Assembly (NCBI GenBank): GCA_950295325.1
Contig: OX485803.1
Span: 55,071,554-55,135,553, forward strand
Reading direction: 5' to 3'
DNA from: Polytrichum commune
Taxonomy: Eukaryota; Streptophyta; Polytrichopsida; Polytrichales; Polytrichaceae
DNA length: 64,000 bases
A model generated the notes under the pieces. It saw only the letters and a list, made by a program, of their open reading frames with translations. It was not told the DNA's origin and searched no databases. Below are positions 57,574 to 64,000 of this stretch, in pieces (the first letter of the stretch is position 1; the number at the start of each line of letters is the position of its first letter). Position numbers and translations under genes: made by a program.

Positions 57574-58300
57574 CACTGGAGATCGCACTGACACGAATTA
57601 GGTCTACAGACATAGTTTCTTGTACGCTAGATCCATCTCAGAGCTTGTGAGAAGATGTATCTAAAGTCATCCTCCGGTCAATATTACCGCAGGAAGAAGT
57701 TTCACTGAGGTTATGTCAGATTGAGAACTAATCCCTGGCCATTCTTACAAACAAAATCATGCAAACGTCAAATAGATGAGGAACTTATGGGGCTCAAATC
57801 ACACGGTGACTTGCATCAGATCTGATTCATGCTGTCATTATTCCAATTTATACACTGTAGGATTGCACAGGCACGAATTCGATTTGAAAACACAGCTTCT
57901 TGTACCCTAGCTCTATCACCCAGCTCAAAACTTTCCGAGAAGATAGATATAGAACCCCATGGTCATTCTTACAAACAAATATAACTTCAGATAGATCAGG
58001 AACTAATGGGGCTCAATTAGACGGCAACTTGCATCACATCCAGTTCATACTGTCAAATCCCAATACAACACTGTAAAACTGCACAGATACGAATTAAGTT
58101 CAAAACCACAGTTTGATGTACCATAGCTCCATCACGTAGCTCAAAACTCTTTTGAGAAGATGTATCTAAGGAAGAATTTTCACCGAGTACAGGCCGGATC
58201 GACAACTCCATGGCTATTCTTACAAACGAAGTCAGCGTCAACAGATCAGGAACTATGAGATTCAATTTCACAGTGACTTACATCGGATCCAATTCGTACT
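57574..58300 (-). repeat. Three tandem units forming the leader intron of the hydrolase gene
   Basis: The units start at 57574, 57853 and 58069 (279, 216 and about 232 bp). In transcription order each unit has a donor-like site and ends with an acceptor-like YYACAG|TGT or CTCCAG|TGT. The 5'-most unit has CCGAT|GTAAGT (first intron base 58281). In the other two the same site reads GATGCAAGT (58027-58032 and 57809-57814). The final acceptor, CAG|TGTATG at 57576-57578, lies three bases before the start codon. Confidence 0.75.
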
Positions 58301-59369
58301 GTCAAAAACCTAGGTCAATGCATCGCATTTGACACGGAAAAATTAGTCCCAACTTTTGATTCTCGAGCAGGCAAGTAAAGAGAAGTCTACTCAACAACAC
58401 GAAATCTCGTTGCTCAAATCCTAAGTGCCGTTTCTAAGGCAACCAAAAGTTCCAAATGAGCTCGAATTCAACCCTCATACTTTATACCTGGATTATGCTT
58501 CTGGTGATTGCAACAGCTACATCCAAAACAAAAGATCCCAAAACGCACATATGAACTCCAAGGGTTGGGAAGCTTACCAGGATCCACAGGATCGGATACT
58601 TAGTGAATGTATGCCTGAGGGAGCACCTCAATTTATGAGCAACCTTGGAAAACATTTCCACACGTGGATCATCGAAGTTACAAGTAGTATGTGTCCCATC
58701 TTTTGTTGCTTCGATCTAAAATTAGGAGGACCATGTCAAATGGATCCAATGCACTCTTATCCATGCACTGACGCTGTGGCAGATACCTACACATGTCGAG
58801 GATAGAAATTCACAGAATGCTTGATGACAATGATTTCCGTGTCCATCGTAGGCTGGAAATCTTCTTCCAACCGAAGAATGTCAGAGGTAACCTTTATGTT
58901 GAAGAGGCAAGACTCTTGCCTCCGATCAGTTGTTGCCCTACCTACCCATCGGCTAAAAACAATTGCAGTCATGTGGACAAAACACAAGTTTTTGGTGATG
59001 GGTCCCATGGATCTAAACATATACGCTAGAGTGCATGTTATGACCATCTGACGGCCCATCGTGAAAGTCATTGTGGGAGACTAATTCACCTACATAACAT
59101 GCATTTTCAGTTTGGTGTGATCATGGCATCAAGCCCTGATCACACCAACGTTTGCATCCGGTCCCAGTCATGAAATTACTAGGGATTATGTTGAGAAATA
59201 GTGTTGGCCCACCACTTTTCACATTATTACAACTGGAGATGTCGACATATGCTACCAAAAGTGGTCGGTGTGATGAATCCCTCATGCAAAGGCCACACTC
59301 GTTTGAGAATGCCAATTGCAAAACATAGACATGTAAAAGTAACTTGGCCTTGCATAACATTATTCAAAA

Positions 59370-59506
59370 CATTACTCAGTTTATGAGTTGTGTTTAGCTC
59401 CCCTAACTTTAGATTCGGTAATAAAACAATGGGATACTGGCATCTAGATTCTTTATTCTCAAATCTATTGTCGGGCCCATGAACACAACTCATCAGTTGA
59501 GTAATG
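59370..59506. mobile_element. Small TIR element or hairpin, 137 bp
   Basis: Terminal arms of 25 bases, left CATTACTCAGTTTATGAGTT, match the reverse complement of the right arm at 22 of 25 positions. No target duplication was identified. It may be a very short MITE. Confidence 0.5.
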
Positions 59507-59800
59507 CTATGTGTTCAATTGTTATTAGCCATTCCATTCTAATAATATCAGTACATTACTTCCATTGGTTTTTTCCAACCTGTATATGCTAGTGTAACAC
59601 TATGCTAAGAGAATAAACAAAGCTTGCTTTTGAATAGAATTTGGCTTAGTCTTGGACTCACCCAGTATATAGACTTAAATAATGTCAGTGACATGTACCT
59701 AACCTTGAGGAGCTTGGTTTCAATGTTGGTGGTCCCTTTTTTATTGGACAGAATCGTTCGTTTTCCACTCCAATCCAAAATGGTGGTTTTGTAAAGCTTA

Positions 59801-60256
59801 AGTCCCATCCCCACATGGCTTTACCATATAACCAAAGTTTTTGCTAAAAATTGGGTCAAACTCTCTTAGTTATGGGGGAAGCACTTGGTTAACCTAGTGC
59901 ACCTACAAGAACTTGCTCTAGAGAATTTCAAGTAGGTTTTAGTTAAGTAGTTTTCTCACATGTTCATTGTTTTACCTACCGAGCAATGACATGTTGGATA
60001 GTTTTTAAAGCAAGGCCAAATGCCTTCCACTCATCTACCTTATAATCAGGTTTTGTTATTGGAGCTCCTTGCGCCCACCTCTAGATATTGATGGGAGGGT
60101 TGGTGCTTAGGATTTTAAACCTCCGCTTTTGGACCATGCCACATCCATTGCCAACTAGGCTCTGGACTAGGTAGCATCAGTGGTGTGAAGGCCATGTTTT
60201 CTAAATGAACTTTTCCGCTAAGTTAGGTTCCGCTAAAGTCAAGTGGGAAGGAGGTA
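59801..60256. mobile_element. PIF/Harbinger-like MITE, inverted relative of 26525-27044
   Basis: Colinear, inverted similarity to 26525-27044, including GTGCACCTACAAGAACTTGC, TTTCAAGTAGGTTTTAGTTA and GATGGGAGGGTTGGTG-like tracts. The right end reads, in reverse complement, TACCTCCTTCCCACTTGACT. TTA lies on both sides (59798-59800 and 60257-60259). The TIRs are more decayed than in the relative, so this copy is probably older. Confidence 0.75.
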
Positions 60257-60836
60257 TTAGGGTGGGTTTCCATGTCCATCATCGACCCGCGAGATCCTAG
60301 ATAGTAGTGGTTGGATGTGCTCTCATGAATGGTGACTTATACTTGAGGCCTTAACTCAAATCCCATGGGAACTCAGAGGTTTAAGCCGCTTAAGGCTAGA
60401 ATAGTTCTCGGATAGGGCGAGCTTCCTAGCACTTGATTTTCAATGCATCATACCACTTATGATCCACCCGATCATAGAGGGGTATCTGGGTGAACCAGAT
60501 ATTTCAACTAACCATATGGGAACCTAAAGGGCTTGCCCATGGGGGAGATAAGTACCGGTCGGCTTGTCTACACCTATTCAAGGTGTTCACTGTTGGAAGA
60601 AGGCATTAGTCATCGGGGGTCCTCCAATTCTCGTAGTGCTTGTTTTAGGATTACATATAGATTTAGTCCAACTAGAAAATCAAGCAACACTATAATTCAC
60701 GCCAGTGGTAACATCAAAGTCGTCTTATTTTTCTTTTTCTTTTTTTCCTTTCTTGTTCTTTGTGAAGATAACAAAAGCAACCAACAATCACATTTTGGTT
60801 GCCTTTTAGAATATGGAAGGTTGTAACCATGCGCCA

Positions 60837-63800
60837 TTAGACTTCCATGCGTCCACTAAACATATAAAGATAAGAACGGTTGGTTGGCACATATACCCTA
60901 CCCCACCATATTTCATTTGTATTTTTATTCCCACCAAATTTGAACCACTTCAATTGGATTACATTGTTTGTCAATATGATCGAATCATCCACGTAAAGGT
61001 TTGTTACTAACAAATACTCATCCGTTTGTTTGATGTACAACGAATGATCCGCTTGGCTCTTACAAAAGCCTTCGTTAATGAAAAACGACTTGATACGGTG
61101 GTACCACGCCTTCGGCGATTGCTTGAGCCCGTATAAAGATTTCTTGAGTTTGCACATAAATTTTTTTCCCCTCTTGTACGAAATCCTCCAGTTGATTCAT
61201 ACAAATCTCCACCTCCAACATTACATTAAAAAATGCATTGTTTTTACATCCATTTGGTGGATCTGCCAATCCATGGCCCCTCCTAATGTGAGAATCCATC
61301 TAATGGTGGTAAACTTGGCCACAGAAGCAAGGTCTTATCAAAATCCACTCCGACCACTTGAGAATATTCCTTTGTTATTAATTATACCTCATATATAATA
61401 ATTTCATCTGATGCATCATTCTTGGTGTGGAACATCTAATTGCATCTTACATTCTTGCAATCCTTTCAAAGGTTGGTCAATTCCCACGTTCCGTTCGCCA
61501 TGAGCGAGTCATACTCCTCTTGCATTGCGGCCTCCCACTTGCTCGCATCTTTGGATCTCAACACTTCGCACAAATTCAAATGATCATTCAGCAACGCCAC
61601 ATTGGTATTTTTTCGCCGTGTTAAGGTAAAATATGATTCTTCTACCACTCTCCGGGCAGACGCCGCTTCCTCTTAGGAAATATTACACACTTGCCAAATC
61701 TCTCAACGCAGTCATCATTCTCCGCAGGATTGTCAATTGCCTCTTCATTTGCAACCAAATGATCTTCCACTTGCTCTTTGCGCTCCTCACCATCATCACA
61801 CGAAGATGATAAGGAAAATTCACCTACAACAATCGCCGTAGGGCCTTCATTTCTCTCACTTTCACAAATCTCCAAAGCGTTTTCAACACTCGTACCATCC
61901 TCTATGAATACCACGTCTTTATTTTTTACGATTTTTTTTGTTCGTAAACACAATAGCCTATAGACTTTAGTCCCCTCATAATAGCCAAAAAACAAACATT
62001 TTGTGCCCTTTACATCGAGCTTACCCCTTTGTTCATCTGGCACCATTGCATAGGCGACACATCCAAACACACGCATGTGTGCAATGCAAGGCCTTCTTCC
62101 GTCCACGTCTTTTTGGGCATAATAAAATCCAACATCCTTATTGGACAACGGTTTCGTGTGTAAACCGCTTTAATCACCGTTTCCGTCCCAAATGATTTGT
62201 CAAGATTTTGAGCATGAAATATGCTTATTGTCATTTTCACGATGGTACTATTTCGCATGCTATGCTACTTCGTTTTATTGAGGTATATACATGGTACACG
62301 TTTGTTTCTCGATACCATGATACTTCCAAAAATGGTTGAATGCCTTCGAAATGAACTCCCCACCATTATCTTGCCAAAACGTTGTAATTTTATATTCCGA
62401 TTGGATCTCTACAAGTGCCTTGAAATTTTTGAATTTCTCAAAGCAATTTCTTTTGGATTTCAATACATATATCCACAACTTCCTTGAAAAAATATCAATA
62501 AAGGTTACTTGTACCGCCCATGGAAGTAGTCCTCATAGGGCCACATGCATCGGACTGCACGATTTCTAAAGGCTTGGTCACTCACCCTCCCCCCCTCGTT
62601 CAGAAACGCAGTTTTATGTTGTTTGCTTTCGATGCACACTTCACAAAGCAATGAAGATATAAGGCAAGAAAATTTGCCAAGATTCATACTACTCACCATG
62701 TTTTGAAGGGTATAAACACCCTTCACGTTCAAATAGCCAAGGTGGCGGTGTCAAAACTAGAGTGCGCCATCTCCCGTTTGAGACTACACCAAATTGGCCG
62801 CTTTCATTTCGTGCACCTTCATAAAATTGATTTCCTACAAATTGTGTTTGTGTAGTGCAATCGCATTGGCTACATCATCGCAAGATTTAATATTGCATTC
62901 ATTTAGGTTGAATTAGACCTTTAAACCGTTCAATACAAGTTTGCTCACCGAGAGCAAATTGACATACAATTTGAATACGTGGAGCACATATTTGATAGAA
63001 ATTTGGTTGATTTTGCCTTTCAAAATTGCTTCCACGACAATGGATCTTATTCCGATAGCTTGAACAATGGTATTAACATCCAAATGCACATTGCATTGAA
63101 TGATTACCTCATACGTGTCAAATGCGGCCCTCTACGAAGTCATTATTCATTTGCACACGCTCTTTAAATGTGCTTCATTACGCATTACAAATGCATATTC
63201 GTCATCGCCCTTCACATTTTTTATTTATTCTCGTTCTTTATTTTTTGTTTTGTAGCACAAACGCACAATGTGGCCCGGGTTGCCACAATACTAACACGAT
63301 TTTGCACCTTGGCACGGAATTGAATTGTTGCCTTTACTTTGTCGCAACACCATGGCCGTATTCTCACCTTGGGACACATTTTTCTAGCGCTTCAATATCT
63401 CATGCATCAAATGCATTGTTACGTAGTCCATCGTAAGTTCCTTCATCAATATCGTTTCCATGGTAATAATCAAATATTCATATGACGCAGCAAGCTCTCG
63501 AGTAAGATCATTATAATGTATGCGTCTCTCACATGTACCTCTAAACAAACAAGTTGATCCGCGAGCACCTTGACCTTGTTGACGTGGTCCAACAAGTCGT
63601 CGCCCCCTTGCATCTTGTATATGAAATACTTATAACAAATGAAATAGTTGTTGAACAAATTCTTCGTCTTGTGAATGTTGAAAAGGGTCTTCCACGCATC
63701 CGCAGGTCCTTTGCAACTCTTAATGTGCGCAAGTTGGTTGTCCGCTAAATTGAGGCCAATAATGGACATGTCTTCTTGAAGCGTCTTTGGTATTCCTTCA

Positions 63801-64000
63801 ACAATTTGGAATTTGTATTGGAATGTGGAGGTTCCTCGGATTTGTCCACAATATCTCAAAGATCCATAGATGCCAACAACATTTCAATTTTGAACTTCCC
63901 TTCATTAAACTTGTCAATGATTCTAGCATGTTTGCTCTCAAATGATGCGTTCGGATATGCGCTCAAAATACTCAAACAATATATCTTTCACCTTACATGT
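60837..64000 (-). mobile_element. Decayed Ty1/copia retrotransposon, running off the right edge
   Basis: The minus-strand order from right to left is that of a copia polyprotein. A UBN2-type gag lies at about 63860-63470. A CCHC zinc knuckle YCGNPGHIVRLC near 63250-63297 has a stop codon between its first two cysteines. A GAG-pre-integrase block (VYTLQNM, CEVCIESKQHK) is at 62732-62505, the integrase core with DNGGEF near 62400, and the integrase C-terminal segment at 62148-61880. Reverse transcriptase is at 61650-60960, with SLYGLKQSPKAWY and the catalytic YVDD. Frameshifts and stops separate these blocks, so it is inactive. No RNase H domain or LTR is recognisable to the left, and the 5' LTR is outside the window. 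Confidence 0.88.

Larger units (their letters stand above)
58301..60830. other. Intergenic region with small inverted-repeat elements
   Basis: No gene was recognised. It contains a 12-bp-stem hairpin at 59112-59149 (TTGGTGTGATCA and its complement), a small TIR element at 59370-59506 and a Harbinger-like MITE at 59801-60256. The frame at 58425-58805 starts with GTG and shows no known domain. Confidence 0.5.

Noticed and set aside
58425-58805. A 126-codon plus-strand frame
   Set aside because: It begins with GTG, lacks a recognisable domain and lies in repeat-rich intergenic DNA.
1-64000. tRNA, rRNA or CRISPR arrays, or organelle DNA inserts
   Set aside because: I looked for T-loop GGTTCGAATCC-like motifs with A boxes, rRNA blocks and short regularly spaced repeats and found none that hold up; the RAD52-like and other genes are nuclear, with introns.

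Overview
This is nuclear DNA of a land plant. The genes have spliced exons with GT-AG introns, TATA boxes and plant-specific families: a plastid-type RAD52-like protein, a BURP-domain protein and an HS1-type stress-response A/B-barrel protein. The gaps between genes are AT-rich and full of transposon debris. A single-exon, bacterial-looking dienelactone hydrolase would fit a bryophyte, lycophyte, fern or gymnosperm, but the species cannot be fixed from this sequence.

Layout. 1-212 is the last exon of a RAD52-like gene whose body lies to the left. 213-6537 is intergenic and carries a young MITE at 4882-5418. 6538-9912 is a complete second RAD52-like gene with four exons, so this is a tandem pair with duplicated 3' flanks. 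11420-11565 is a stray copy of the 3' end of the HS1-like gene found at 46.5-48.6 kb. 12303-13671 (minus) is a two-exon BURP gene. 13.7-17.3 kb is AT-rich.

17.3-39.3 kb is the most complex part. A non-coding repeat unit of about 6.5 kb occurs in two plus-strand copies (one partial) and two minus-strand copies, making a huge imperfect inverted repeat. It has been hit by several nested non-autonomous transposons, some with visible target-site duplications and one with an empty site in a paralogous copy. A decayed fifth copy lies at 42.2-43.1 kb, just upstream of an unrecognised intronless 214-codon gene (43246-43890).

46484-48588 (minus) is the HS1-like gene. 48.86-49.55 kb is a nest of three MITEs. 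52.8-55.6 kb is an NFKBIL1-like ankyrin gene, converging on a secreted dienelactone-hydrolase-like gene (56550-57572, minus). Both appear to have a leader intron built from tandem repeats in which only the 5'-most unit keeps a GT donor. 60.8-64.0 kb (minus) is a decayed Ty1/copia retrotransposon that runs off the right edge.

The host genes do not form a pathway. The RAD52-like protein belongs to organelle DNA recombination, BURP to the cell wall or apoplast, HS1 to stress response, NFKBIL1-like probably to nuclear RNA work and the hydrolase to secretion. The window is chiefly informative about how local tandem duplication and nested MITE insertion shape plant genes. Identities were judged by eye; none was computed.
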